64,000 bases of DNA from Acidimicrobiales bacterium (GTDB taxonomy: Bacteria; Actinomycetota; Acidimicrobiia; Acidimicrobiales; CADCSY01). Of this stretch, positions 21,039 to 29,378 are shown in pieces (position 1 is the first letter of the stretch; each line of letters begins with the position of its first letter). Below the pieces are notes generated by a model. The model saw only the letters and a list, made by a program, of their open reading frames with translations. It made no database searches and was not told the origin of the DNA. The position numbers were made by a program, and so were the translations under genes. Where the stretch lies: contig JAUJNB010000002.1 of assembly GCA_030446545.1 (NCBI GenBank), positions 62,001-126,000 of the forward strand, written 5' to 3'.

Positions 21039-21347
21039 TCAGACGGCCAGGTGGGTACGAAGCTTGGCCAACCCCGACTCGAGCGCGTCGCGAACCTGGT
21101 GGCGGGTGAGGCCGAGGTCGGTGTGAAGCTCCTTCATGGAGCGCTCGGGGGCACCGTTGAGTCCGAACCGGGCCTGCACCACGGTGCGTTCGAGGGGTGA
21201 GAGATCGTCGAGGAGATGGCGGTCGGCGTGGAGGCACACGGCGTCGAGGTCGACCTCGCCATTCGGATCGGAGATGTCGATCTCAGCGGTGCGGTCGGCC
21301 TCTGGCGTCGGCCAACCGGGGTCACCGGGCCAGAGGTAGTGGGTCAT
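21039..21347 (-). CDS. Orphan sigma-70 region 4-like HTH protein
   Basis: A 102-residue protein started at the ATG at 21347, with AAGGAG close upstream. The C-terminal half '[18 protein letters not shown]' and '[20 protein letters not shown]' is a sigma-70 region 4 HTH; regions 1-3 are absent and the N-terminal half is acidic. Such stand-alone region 4 proteins can dock on RNA polymerase or act as regulators. Its start lies 31 bases after the helicase stop on the same strand, so the two are probably co-transcribed. Confidence 0.8.
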   Translation of the reverse strand: MTHYLWPGDPGWPTPEADRTAEIDISDPNGEVDLDAVCLHADRHLLDDLSPLERTVVQARFGLNGAPERSMKELHTDLGLTRHQVRDALESGLAKLRTHLAV

Positions 21348-21378
21348 GTCTCCTTCTTCGCGCGCTCGCCCGACTCTG

Positions 21379-23550
21379 TCAAGGCCCGGGCCCGGCTCGG
21401 GACCGGGCGTGGGTGGCCACCACTTCGAGCAGGGCGGGGCCGTAGCGTTCGGCCTTGACCGGACCGAGCCCCGGCACCGTGAGCAGTTCTTCCCGGGTGG
21501 CCGGCCGGGCTTGGGCCAGGGTGGCCAGCGTGACGTCGTGGAACACCACAAAGGCGGGCACGCCGCCCGCCTTGGCCGCACCCGTGCGCCACGACTTCAG
21601 TGCAGCCAACAACTCGGGATCGGCGTCGCCACCGGCGAGGACCTGGCCCCGGGACCTGGTGGCCGGAGCTCCGCCCCGGGCGCCCCGCAGGCGAGCTCGC
21701 TCCTTGGCCAGCCGGGAGCGCCACTCGGTCGGGCCCGCAGGGGCGGCACCGGCGGCCAGTGCCGCCCGGGCCGCTTCGATCTCCTCGAGCCACGGCGACG
21801 GTTGGCGCTTCATCACCCGGGTCCCGACCGTCCGCTCCCGCGCCCAGGAGCAGTGCAGCTCCCGTTCGGCCCGGGTCACGGCGACATAGAGCAGCCGTCG
21901 TTCCTCGTCTCTGGCGTCGTCGCTCTTGGCGAAGGAGATGGGAACGAGGCCACGCTCGAGACCGGCCAGGAACACCACCGGCCACTCCAAGCCTTTGGCC
22001 GAGTGGAAGGTGGCCAGCTCCACCGCGTCGAGTGAGGCACGCGGCGGTTCGGAACGCAGCGTGGCCCCGAGCCAGGCCACGAAGCCGGCCACCGTGCCGT
22101 CGGCTTCGAGCGCCAGGTAGTCGCGGCCCAGGCGTACCAGCTCCTCGAGCACGGCCAGGCGCTCGGCCGCGGGCCCGTCGGGCTCGGCAGCCGGCTCGTC
22201 CCCATCTTCGTTGTCGCCGTCCCCGTCGAAATCGAGCTCGAGGCCGAGGTCGAGGTCCAGGCCGACCGCCGCGGCCGGCGCCGACGCCCGGACGGGGCCA
22301 CGCAGGGTGGCCGCCATGTCGAGCAGTCCGGTGGTGAGCGGAGCGAGGGGTTGGCCCAGTGCGGCCAGGGCGGCCTTGACCTCCGGTCGGGAAAGGAAGG
22401 CACCCCCGCCCCGGACCCGGAAGGGGATGCCCGCGGCGCCGAGGGCACGCTCGAAGGCCACCAGCTGAGCGTTGGTGCGGGTGAGCACGGCCAGATCGGA
22501 CCACGGCGCGCCGGGACGGTGACGGTCACGTAGGACCCGGGCGATCCCTCGCGCCTCGGCCCCATCGGTGTCGAAGCTCCGCATCCACGGCAGCGGGCCC
22601 TCGGGCCGACGAGCCCGCAACAGGTTGCCCGAACCGGGCCCCGAGGAGATGACGGCTCCGGCCACGGCGAGGATCTGAGGCGTCGAGCGGAAGTTGTCGT
22701 CGAGCACGACGACGGTGGCACCGGGCTCGCGGCGGGAGAACTGCTGGAGCTGGGTGGGGTCGGCCCCGTTCCAGGAGTAGATGGCCTGGTTGGGGTCGCC
22801 CACCACGCACAGGTCGGTACTGGTGTCGGGGGAGGGACCCCGCCAACAGGCCAGGAGCGCAGCCTGGGCCGGGTTGACGTCCTGGAACTCGTCGACGAAG
22901 AGATGCCGGTAGCGCCAGCGTTGGGCGGCGGCGAAGGCCCGGTCCTGGGTCAGGGCCGACACGCAGTCGAGGAGGAGGTCGTCGAAGTCGAGCTGGCCCC
23001 GGCGGCGCTTCTCGTCCTCGTAACGGCGATAGAGCGAGGCCATGGCCGACGGTGGCAGCGGGGGCTGGCGGTCGGCCCGGTCGGCGGCCTCGACGTAGTC
23101 GTCGGGAGCGACCATGCGGGCCTTGGCCCACTCGATTTCGGCGGCCAGGTCGGCGGGCTGGAGCCGGGTCCCACCGGCGCCGCCGGTGAGGCGAGCGAGC
23201 ATCCCTGCCTTGCGCTCGAGGAGGGTGGGGGGCCGCCGGCCGTTGTCGGCCCACCACTGACGGAGCTGGGCGTAGGCCAGGGAGTGGAAGGTGCCGGCGG
23301 CCACGCGGTCCCGCACGCCGAGCGCTTCCAGGCGACGGCCGAGCTCGGCCGCCGCCTTGCGGGTGAAGGTCAGGGCCAGCACGTGGCGGGGCTCCGCGCT
23401 CCCACCGGCGCAGCGGTAGGCGATGCGGCGGGTGAGGACGCGGGTCTTGCCCGAGCCGGCGCCGGCCAGGATGCACAACGGCGCACCCGTGCTGGTGACC
23501 GCCTCCTCCTGGCGTTCGGTCAGCCCGTCGAGGAGCGTGGCGGGATCCAT
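21379..23550 (-). CDS. uvrD2: UvrD/Rep-family 3'-5' DNA helicase with C-terminal HRDC domain (UvrD2-like)
   Basis: A 723-residue SF1A helicase started at the ATG at 23550 (MDPATLLDGLTERQEEAV). Motifs: Q motif 'LTERQEEAV', Walker A 'ILAGAGSGKTRVL', Ia 'ALTFTRKAAAEL', II 'HLFVDEFQDVNPAQ', III 'VVGDPNQAIYSWNGA', IV 'LDDNFRSTP', V 'TFHSAKGLEWPVVFL', VI 'LYVAVTRAERELHCSWA'. The C-terminal 80 residues are an HRDC-like domain ('LLTVPGLGPVKAERYG'), as in mycobacterial UvrD2. A short Asp/Glu-rich insert (LDLGLELDFDGDGDNEDGD) lies before motif V. It works in DNA repair or replication. Confidence 0.92.
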   Translation of the reverse strand: MDPATLLDGLTERQEEAVTSTGAPLCILAGAGSGKTRVLTRRIAYRCAGGSAEPRHVLALTFTRKAAAELGRRLEALGVRDRVAAGTFHSLAYAQLRQWWADNGRRPPTLLERKAGMLARLTGGAGGTRLQPADLAAEIEWAKARMVAPDDYVEAADRADRQPPLPPSAMASLYRRYEDEKRRRGQLDFDDLLLDCVSALTQDRAFAAAQRWRYRHLFVDEFQDVNPAQAALLACWRGPSPDTSTDLCVVGDPNQAIYSWNGADPTQLQQFSRREPGATVVVLDDNFRSTPQILAVAGAVISSGPGSGNLLRARRPEGPLPWMRSFDTDGAEARGIARVLRDRHRPGAPWSDLAVLTRTNAQLVAFERALGAAGIPFRVRGGGAFLSRPEVKAALAALGQPLAPLTTGLLDMAATLRGPVRASAPAAAVGLDLDLGLELDFDGDGDNEDGDEPAAEPDGPAAERLAVLEELVRLGRDYLALEADGTVAGFVAWLGATLRSEPPRASLDAVELATFHSAKGLEWPVVFLAGLERGLVPISFAKSDDARDEERRLLYVAVTRAERELHCSWARERTVGTRVMKRQPSPWLEEIEAARAALAAGAAPAGPTEWRSRLAKERARLRGARGGAPATRSRGQVLAGGDADPELLAALKSWRTGAAKAGGVPAFVVFHDVTLATLAQARPATREELLTVPGLGPVKAERYGPALLEVVATHARSRAGPGP

Positions 23551-23730
23551 GGTGGCCCATCGTAGGAAGGGAGTGGGACAGTCCCGGGGATGGTGGCCAC
23601 CGGCCAGTCGGGATCGGGGAACGAGCGCCTCCATGTCGCGTCCGCCGGTGCCCAGGGGCCCACGAGGAGGCTTGGAACCCGAAAGTTGGCGGGCTCCGCT
23701 CGGGTGCGCCCGTCCGGTTCCCGAGGGGTG

Positions 23731-26151
23731 TCAGGCGGGCGGGGCCAGGGCGGCGATAGCTGCCTGGCCGATGCTGATGCCGCCGTCGTTGGGCGGGACC
23801 TCACGGTGGACCAGCACGGTGAGGCCGGAGTGGCGACAGGCCTGCTCCACCACCATGCTGAGGCGGGCGTTTTGGAACACCCCACCCGACAACGCCACCG
23901 TGTCCAGCCCGTGGCCGCGGGCCAGCTCGACGGCCAGGGCGGCGGCCGAACGAGCGAGGCCGTCGTGGAAGCCGGCGGCGATGACCGGGACGGGCGTCCC
24001 GGCGTCCCGCTCGGCCACCACCCGGGCCACGAGCGGGGCCGGATCGAGTACGGCCAGCCCGGCTTCTCGATGGACCACCGCCTCGTACCCGGCGCCGTCG
24101 CCCACGGGGACGCCGGCGGTGGCTGCCTCCAGGGCGATGGCGGCCTGGGCCTCGTAGGTCATGCGGGGGTGCAGACCCACCAGGGCGGCCACGGCGTCGA
24201 ACAGGCGACCCACACTGGTGGTGCCGGCCGTGCCCGGGTGCTCGATCAGGGACAGCACCGCCTTCCAGCGCTCGTCCACCTGGCGGCCGTAGCGTTCGGC
24301 CGCTGCCGTCCCGAGGGCGGCCTCGGTCCAGGCCATGGCCATGCGCCACGGCTCGGTGTTGGCCCGGTCCCCGCCCGGCAGAGCCACGGCGCGCAGGTGG
24401 CCGACCCGGCGGAACCCCTGGAGGTCGGCGACGAGGAGCTCGCCACCCCACAGGGTGCCGCACGAACCCAGGCCCAGGCCGTCGAAGGCGAGGCCGAGGA
24501 CCGGGCCTCGGTGGCCGTGTTCCACCAGGCACGAGGCGATGTGGGCGTGATGGTGCTGGACGCCGACCGTCGGGAGGGCCAACTCGAGCGCGAACTTGGT
24601 GGAGAGGTACTCCGGATGGAGATCATGGGCCACCACGTCGGGCTCGACGCCGGCGAGGTGACAGAGGTGGCCGACGGCCTGGAGGAACGACCGGTAGGCA
24701 GCCAGGTGCCCGAGGTCGCCGAGGTGATGGCTGGCCACGACGGCGCAGTCCTTGGCCACCGCCACGGTGTTCTTGAGCTCGGCCCCCACGGCCAGGACCT
24801 GGCGACGGGCACGGCCCGGAAGCTCCAGGGGCTCCGGGGCGTAGCCACGCGAGCGCCGGACCATCTGGACGTCGCCACCCGGGCGGGAACGCACCACCGA
24901 GTCGTCACAGCGGATGTGGATGGGCCGGTCGTGGGTGAGGATGGCGTCGACCATGGGCCCCAGGCGGGCCACGGCGTCGTTGTCGTCGTGGGCGATGGGC
25001 TCGTCGCTGGCGTTGCCGCTGGTCATCACCAGCGGGCGTCCCACGCCGGCCAGGAGCAGGTGGTGCAGCGGGGTGTAGGTCAGCATCAACCCCAACTCGG
25101 GCAGCCCCGGCGCCACCCCCTCTGCCACCCCCTCAGCCACCCCCGCCCCCCCGCCCGTTCTTGCGTCTGTGAGTGGCACCTGTTGCCGGTCTGAGACGCA
25201 AGTACGCGGTGGAGGCGGGTGGCGGGGGACCAGGACGATGGGGCGCCGGGGTGAGGCCAGAGCGGCCTCGGCCTCGGGGGAGAGGTGGCCCAGGGCGCGT
25301 GCGGTGGCAAGGTCGGCCACCATGACGGCAAAGGGCTTGTCGTCGCGCCGCTTGCGGCGGCGCAGCTCGGCCACGGCCTGCTCGTCGGTGGCCACCACCG
25401 CCAGGTGGAAGCCGCCCAGGCCTTTGACGGCGACGACGTGGCCGGCCCGGAGGGCTTCGACGCCACCCTCCAGGGCCGAGCCCCGTTCGGCCCGCACCGT
25501 CCCGTCGGGGGCCAGCAGGCGGAGCCGGGGACCACACACGGGGCAGGCGTTGGGCTGGGCGTGGAAGCGACGATCGGCAGGGTCGTGGTACTCGGCCGCA
25601 CACGCGTCGCACATGGTGAATTCGGCCATGGTGGTGGCCGGCCGGTCGTAGGGGATCGAACGGATGATGGTGTAGCGGGGGCCGCAGTTGGTGCAGTTGG
25701 TGAACGGATAGCCGAAGCGCCGGTCGGCCGGATCGGCCACCTCGGACTGACAGTCGGCGCAGGTGGCCACGTCGACACTGACCGCCGCCGCCGGCGCCGG
25801 CCCGGCCCGGCTCTCCACGATCCGAAAACCGCTCGCGTCCGCCGACCCCCCGGTTGTGACCCCTCCAGCGGTTGCGATCGCACCCGCTGGAGGGGTCAGA
25901 AGCGGGGGGGGGAGCGACGAGGACTCCAGTGCGGTCACCCGAGCCAGAGGTGGAGCATCAGCGACCAGTCGGCGCTCCAACTCGTCGAGGGCACCGGCCG
26001 ACCCCTCCACCTCCACCAGCACACCTTCGGAGTCGTTGACCACCGACCCCGACAACCCCAACTCGACGGCCACCCGGTACACGAACGGCCGGAACCCCAC
26101 CCCCTGCACCGTCCCCCGCACCCGGATCTGCCGGCGCTCGAGGTCCGCCAC
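23731..26151 (-). CDS. hypF: HypF carbamoyltransferase for [NiFe] hydrogenase maturation
   Basis: An 806-residue HypF. Domains in order: acylphosphatase ('IRVRGTVQGVGFRPFVYRVA', residues 1-90), two zinc fingers with four CxxC pairs (CADC, CTNC, CDAC, CPVC; about 135-220), YrdC-like (about 225-400) and the Kae1-like carbamoyltransferase domain with 'VQHHHAHIASCL' and 'LSGGVFQNARL'. It transfers carbamoyl phosphate to HypE's C-terminal Cys on the way to the CN ligands. Two in-frame segments look foreign: one in the acylphosphatase-to-zinc linker (25846-25909) and one in the YrdC-to-Kae1 region (25160-25202); both are DNA palindromes. It is last in the leftward hyp operon, separated from hypE by a hairpin-rich gap. 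Confidence 0.96.
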   Translation of the reverse strand: MADLERRQIRVRGTVQGVGFRPFVYRVAVELGLSGSVVNDSEGVLVEVEGSAGALDELERRLVADAPPLARVTALESSSLPPPLLTPPAGAIATAGGVTTGGSADASGFRIVESRAGPAPAAAVSVDVATCADCQSEVADPADRRFGYPFTNCTNCGPRYTIIRSIPYDRPATTMAEFTMCDACAAEYHDPADRRFHAQPNACPVCGPRLRLLAPDGTVRAERGSALEGGVEALRAGHVVAVKGLGGFHLAVVATDEQAVAELRRRKRRDDKPFAVMVADLATARALGHLSPEAEAALASPRRPIVLVPRHPPPPRTCVSDRQQVPLTDARTGGGAGVAEGVAEGVAPGLPELGLMLTYTPLHHLLLAGVGRPLVMTSGNASDEPIAHDDNDAVARLGPMVDAILTHDRPIHIRCDDSVVRSRPGGDVQMVRRSRGYAPEPLELPGRARRQVLAVGAELKNTVAVAKDCAVVASHHLGDLGHLAAYRSFLQAVGHLCHLAGVEPDVVAHDLHPEYLSTKFALELALPTVGVQHHHAHIASCLVEHGHRGPVLGLAFDGLGLGSCGTLWGGELLVADLQGFRRVGHLRAVALPGGDRANTEPWRMAMAWTEAALGTAAAERYGRQVDERWKAVLSLIEHPGTAGTTSVGRLFDAVAALVGLHPRMTYEAQAAIALEAATAGVPVGDGAGYEAVVHREAGLAVLDPAPLVARVVAERDAGTPVPVIAAGFHDGLARSAAALAVELARGHGLDTVALSGGVFQNARLSMVVEQACRHSGLTVLVHREVPPNDGGISIGQAAIAALAPPA
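25160..25202. repeat. 43-base imperfect palindrome inside hypF, copy A
   Basis: Begins CTTGCGTCT and ends AGACGCAAG (perfect 9-pair outer stem), has a 6x6 internal loop and an inner GGCA/TGCC stem with loop CCTGT. The 10 bases CGTTCTTGCG at 25156-25165 recur exactly at copy B (56599-56608), and both elements are 43 bases between the CTTGCG and CGCAAG ends. It is in frame in hypF and adds a Pro/Arg/Asp-rich loop. Confidence 0.8.
25846..25909. repeat. 64-base near-perfect palindrome inside hypF
   Basis: Inner arms 25857-25871 (TGACCCCTCCAGCGG) and 25884-25898 (CCGCTGGAGGGGTCA) pair perfectly over 15 bases around the self-complementary TGCGATCGCA at 25873-25882. Outer arms of C6 and G6 with short mismatches extend it to 64 bases. 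It is read through in frame as the linker between the acylphosphatase and zinc-finger domains of HypF. Confidence 0.85.
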
Positions 26152-26354
26152 TTAACCGGTCAAAGGCGAGAGGGGGCGAGTGTCGGGCCGCCGGCCACAC
26201 CCGCCGCCGGAGGCGGCCCCGTTGGATGGCGGCCCAGGCGGGCGAAGCCCGCCGATGAGTGGTCAGCGCGATGGGTGCCGGCTCTGCCGGCTTCCATCGC
26301 GCGTTCAACTCGGGTGAACGGAGTGAGCGAAGCGAACGAGTGAGCCCGACGCAT
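26152..26354. repeat. Hairpin-rich gap between hypE and hypF
   Basis: 203 bases without a gene. Hairpin 26237-26253 is GGCGGGC, GAA, GCCCGCC. Element 26266-26302 is bipartite: outer GCGCGATGG/CCATCGCGC and inner GCCGGC, TCT, GCCGGC. Further left a GGCCGCC/GGCGGCC pair encloses a third structure, and to the right lies a GAACGGAGTGAGCGAAGCGA stretch. Read on the minus strand this sits between the hypE stop and the hypF start, so it could attenuate hypF or be a cluster of REP-like elements. Confidence 0.7.
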
Positions 26355-27488
26355 CTAACAGATGCGCGGCAGCGGGTCGCCGGCCAGCATGTCCACGACG
26401 CGGTTGCCCCCGAAGCCGGTGTTGATGACCACCATACCCGGCGGGTCGTCGCGGATCTCGCCGATGAGGGCAGCGTCGGAGCCGAGGGGATGGGCCCGCA
26501 GGGCGGCCAGGGCGGCGTCGGCCTCTTCGGGCGCCACCACGGCCACCAACTTGCCCTCGTTGGCCACGTACAGCGGGTCGATGCCGAGGATCTCGCAGGC
26601 GCCGTTGACCGCCGCGCGGATGGGCAGGTCGGCCTCGTCGAGGATGACGGCCAGCTCGGCGTCGCGGGCCAGCTCGTTGCACACGGTGGCCACGCCCCCC
26701 CGGGTGGGGTCGCGCAACCACCGGGTGTTGGGGGCGGCGCGCAGCAGGTCCTGGACCAGACCGCCGAGGGGCGCGGTGTCGGACTCGATGTCGGCTTCGA
26801 TGCCCAGCTCGCCACGGGCCAACATCACGGCCACGCCGTGGTCCCCGATGGTGCCCGAGACCAGCACCCGGTCGCCCGGACGAACCGACCGGGCGTCGAG
26901 GTGGATGTCGGCGGGGATGACCCCCACCCCGGCGGTGGCGATGTAGAGGCCGTCGGCCGCACCCTTGCTCACCACTTTGGTGTCGCCGGTGACGATGGTG
27001 ACCCCGGCGTTGGCCGCGGCCTCGGCCATGTCGGCCACGATGGCCCGCAGCTCGGCCACCGGGAAGCCGTCCTCGAGGATGAAGGCGGCCGAGACCCACG
27101 ACGGCACCGCCCCCATCATGGCCACGTCGTTGACCGTGCCGTGCACGGCGAGGTGGCCGATGGAGCCGCCGGGGAAGCGCAGCGGGTTGACCACCGAGGA
27201 GTCGGTGGAGAACGCCAGCCGCTCGCCCGAGGCCAGGGTGAGGGTGGCGCCGTCGGTGAGGGGCACCAGGGCGTCGTTGGCGAAGGCCTGGAGGAAGACC
27301 CCGTCGACCAGGGCGGCCGAGGCCTTGCCCCCCGCCCCGTGGGCCGAGTTGATGAAGTCGTCCCGCATGCGGGGCGTCTTGCGCCGGAAGGCCTCGATGC
27401 GTCGCAGCACCGCTTCCTCGGCCGACACGACCTCGTTGGGGTCGGTCCCGTTGCGCCCGACCGCCCCGGGCAGCTCGGCCTCGCTCAC
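26355..27488 (-). CDS. hypE: HypE, carbamoyl dehydratase for hydrogenase CN ligands
   Basis: A 377-residue PurM-like ATPase. It starts at the GTG at 27488 (VSEAELPGAVGRN), 10 bases after the hypD stop. Visible features are 'SAHGAGGKASAALVDGVF', 'LAFSTDSSVVNPLRFPGG', 'IVTGDTKVVSKGAADGLYI', 'LRDPTRGGVATVCNELA' and the essential C-terminal 'PLPRIC', whose terminal Cys is carbamoylated by HypF and dehydrated to thiocyanate. The intact C-terminal Cys argues for a working pathway. It acts in the cytoplasm in a complex with HypCD. Confidence 0.96.
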   Translation of the reverse strand: MSEAELPGAVGRNGTDPNEVVSAEEAVLRRIEAFRRKTPRMRDDFINSAHGAGGKASAALVDGVFLQAFANDALVPLTDGATLTLASGERLAFSTDSSVVNPLRFPGGSIGHLAVHGTVNDVAMMGAVPSWVSAAFILEDGFPVAELRAIVADMAEAAANAGVTIVTGDTKVVSKGAADGLYIATAGVGVIPADIHLDARSVRPGDRVLVSGTIGDHGVAVMLARGELGIEADIESDTAPLGGLVQDLLRAAPNTRWLRDPTRGGVATVCNELARDAELAVILDEADLPIRAAVNGACEILGIDPLYVANEGKLVAVVAPEEADAALAALRAHPLGSDAALIGEIRDDPPGMVVINTGFGGNRVVDMLAGDPLPRIC

Positions 27489-27498
27489 CGGGCCACGG

Positions 27499-28635
27499 TC
27501 ATGCCGAGCGCACGGGGATGCGGGCCTGGGCCGCCGCCTCCCGGGTGAAGCGCCCGTAGTTGTAGTAGGCCGCACACGCACCCTCAGAGGAGACCATGCA
27601 CGTACCGATGGGTGTCTCCGGGGTGCAGGCGGTGCCGAAGACCTTGCACTCCCAGGGCTTGATGACGCCCTTGAGGACCTCCCCGCACTGGCACGCCTTG
27701 GGGTCGGCCACCCGGATGCCCGGCACCGAGTAGCGCAGCTCGGCATCCCAGTCGGCGAAGGCCGGGCTCAACTTGAGCCCGGAGTGGGAGATGAAGCCCA
27801 GGCCCCGCCACTCGAAGTGGGGACGCAGTTCGAACACCTCGGCCAGGACCTCCAGGGCCCGGACGTTGCCTTCGTCGCGGACCGCCCGGGTGTACTGGTT
27901 CTCCACCTCGCAGCGCCCGTCACGCAGCTGGCGCAGCAGCATGACGATGCCCTGGAGGATGTCGAGAGGCTCGAAGCCCGAGGTCACCAGGGGCTTGCCG
28001 TACTGGGCCGGGACGAAGCGGTAGGGGCGGTTGCCGATCACGGTGCTGACGTGTCCGGGGCCGATGAAGCCGTCGAGGCGAAGGTCGGGCGACTCGAGGA
28101 TGGCCTTGAGGGGCGGGACGATGGTGACGTGGTTGGAGAACACGCTGAAGTTGGTCACCCCTGCGGCCCGGGCCTTGATCAGGGTGACGGCGGTGGAGGG
28201 GGCCGTGGTCTCGAAACCGATGGCGAAGAACACCACCTGTCGCTCGGGGTTGGCCATGGCGATGCGAAGGGCGTCGAGGGGGGAGTAGACCATGCGCACG
28301 TCGGCGCCCCGGGACTTGGCTTCGAGCAGGTTGCCGTTGCTGCCGGGCACCCGCATCATGTCGCCGAAGCTGGTGAAGATGACCCCCGGCTCCTCGGCCA
28401 GGGCGATGGCGTCGTCGACCCGTCCCATGGGGATGACGCACACCGGACAGCCGGGACCGTGCACCAGCTCGATGTTGGCCGGCAGGACGTTCTCGATGCC
28501 GTGCTTGTAGATGGTGTGGGTGTGACCGCCGCACACCTCCATGAACTTGCGGTGCTCGCCGGCCGAGATCGCGGTGATCTCCTCGACCGCCCGCCGGGCG
28601 GCGGCCGGGTCCCGGTACTCGTCGACGAACTTCAT
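27499..28635 (-). CDS. hypD: HypD, Fe(CN)2CO assembly scaffold
   Basis: A 378-residue HypD starting at the ATG at 28635, which overlaps the stop of the upstream SIS gene (ATGA). Key motifs are 'FMEVCGGHTHTIYKHGI', 'LVHGPGCPVCVIP', 'VFFAIGFETTAPSTAV', 'GFIGPGHVSTVIG' and the C-terminal [4Fe-4S] cysteines in 'ACQCGEVLKGVIKPWECKVF' plus 'GTACTPETPIGTCMVSSEG'. Together with HypC it holds the iron while HypE delivers cyanide. Length and all Cys motifs are normal. Confidence 0.97.
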   Translation of the reverse strand: MKFVDEYRDPAAARRAVEEITAISAGEHRKFMEVCGGHTHTIYKHGIENVLPANIELVHGPGCPVCVIPMGRVDDAIALAEEPGVIFTSFGDMMRVPGSNGNLLEAKSRGADVRMVYSPLDALRIAMANPERQVVFFAIGFETTAPSTAVTLIKARAAGVTNFSVFSNHVTIVPPLKAILESPDLRLDGFIGPGHVSTVIGNRPYRFVPAQYGKPLVTSGFEPLDILQGIVMLLRQLRDGRCEVENQYTRAVRDEGNVRALEVLAEVFELRPHFEWRGLGFISHSGLKLSPAFADWDAELRYSVPGIRVADPKACQCGEVLKGVIKPWECKVFGTACTPETPIGTCMVSSEGACAAYYNYGRFTREAAAQARIPVRSA

Positions 28636-29378
28636 TCGGCCCCCTTGTGGCTGAGCTGGTCGTGGCTGGCGTCTTCGTGGCTGGCGTCTTCGTGGCTGGC
28701 GTCTTCGTGGCTGGCATCGTGGTGGTCGACGACGTCGTTTCGGTAGGCCGCCTGCACCCCGGCCCACAGGGCGTGGGCCACGGCGGCCTGGGTCTCTTGG
28801 ATGCGGTGCACGCTGTCGGAGCGCACCACCAGGCAGTGCTCGAGCGCCGGGCACTCGGCCATGCGCCCACCGTCGTAGCCCGAGAGGCCAACGGTGCGCA
28901 TGCCCTGTTTGGCGGCCTGGGTGAAGGCCCGCAGCAGGTTCTCGGAGTTGCCGCTCGTGGACAGACCGAGAGCGATGTCGCCGGGGCGGCCGTGGGCCTC
29001 GAGCTGGCGGGAGAAGACCACGTCGAAGCCGACGTCGTTCGAGAGGGCCGACAACACGGCGTGGTCGGTCACCAGTGACCGGGCCGGCAGCGGGTTCCCC
29101 AGGGAGGACTGGTGAAGAGCTGGGCCACGTCGTCGGCGTCGGTGGCGCTGCCGCCGTTGCCAAAGGCGAAGAGCTGGCCCCCGCCTCGAAGCACCGAGCC
29201 AGAACCGCTGACACCTTGCGGATCTGGGCGTCGAGGAGCTCGAGGGTGGCCACCCGCAGGCGACTGCTCTGCTCCCACTTGGCCCCGGCCGAGCTGGCCA
29301 GGTCGACCAGCAGGGTGGAGGCGTCGTGCTCGTCCCCTCGATGAAGGGGTAGAGGAAGTCGGTGGTCTCCGGGCTCAC
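28632..29378 (-). CDS. SIS-domain protein (phosphoheptose isomerase-like) with His-rich repeat tail, frameshifted
   Basis: After correcting three one-base losses in G/C runs (near 29097-29100, 29178-29182 and 29334-29337), a protein of about 249 residues reads from a GTG at 29378: 'SPETTDFLYPFIEGDEHDAS', then the SIS core 'LFAFGNGGSATDADDVAQLF', 'SNDVGFDVVFSRQLEAHGR', 'IALGLSTSGNSENLLRAF' and 'DSVHRIQETQAAVAHALWAG'. The fold is that of GmhA-type sedoheptulose-7-phosphate isomerases, but such genes recur in actinobacterial hydrogenase clusters with unknown role. The C-terminus is D-A-S-H-E repeats with seven His, a plausible Ni-binding tail. It overlaps hypD by ATGA. Confidence 0.75.
   Translation of the reverse strand: MSPETTDFLYPFIEGTSTTPPPCWSTWPARPGPSGSRAVACGWPPSSSSTPRSARCQRFWLGASRRGPALRLWQRRQRHRRRRRGPALHQSSLGNPLPARSLVTDHAVLSALSNDVGFDVVFSRQLEAHGRPGDIALGLSTSGNSENLLRAFTQAAKQGMRTVGLSGYDGGRMAECPALEHCLVVRSDSVHRIQETQAAVAHALWAGVQAAYRNDVVDHHDASHEDASHEDASHEDASHDQLSHKGAE
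28662..28721 (-). repeat. 15-base tandem repeat encoding DASHE units
   Basis: GTGGCTGGCGTCTTC occurs three times in a row at 28662, 28677 and 28692, followed by a partly matching unit to 28721. On the minus strand each unit encodes E-D-A-S-H. The identical codons indicate recent slippage. Confidence 0.9.

Noticed and set aside
18169-21237. Long minus-strand frame of about 1000 codons opposite the NYN-S1 and xthA genes
   Set aside because: Gly/Arg/Leu-rich low-complexity product with no family motif. The plus strand has clear domains over the same DNA.
28662-28721. Tandem repeats as a CRISPR or IS end
   Set aside because: Contiguous 15-base units inside a coding frame encoding DASHE; no spacers and no transposase.
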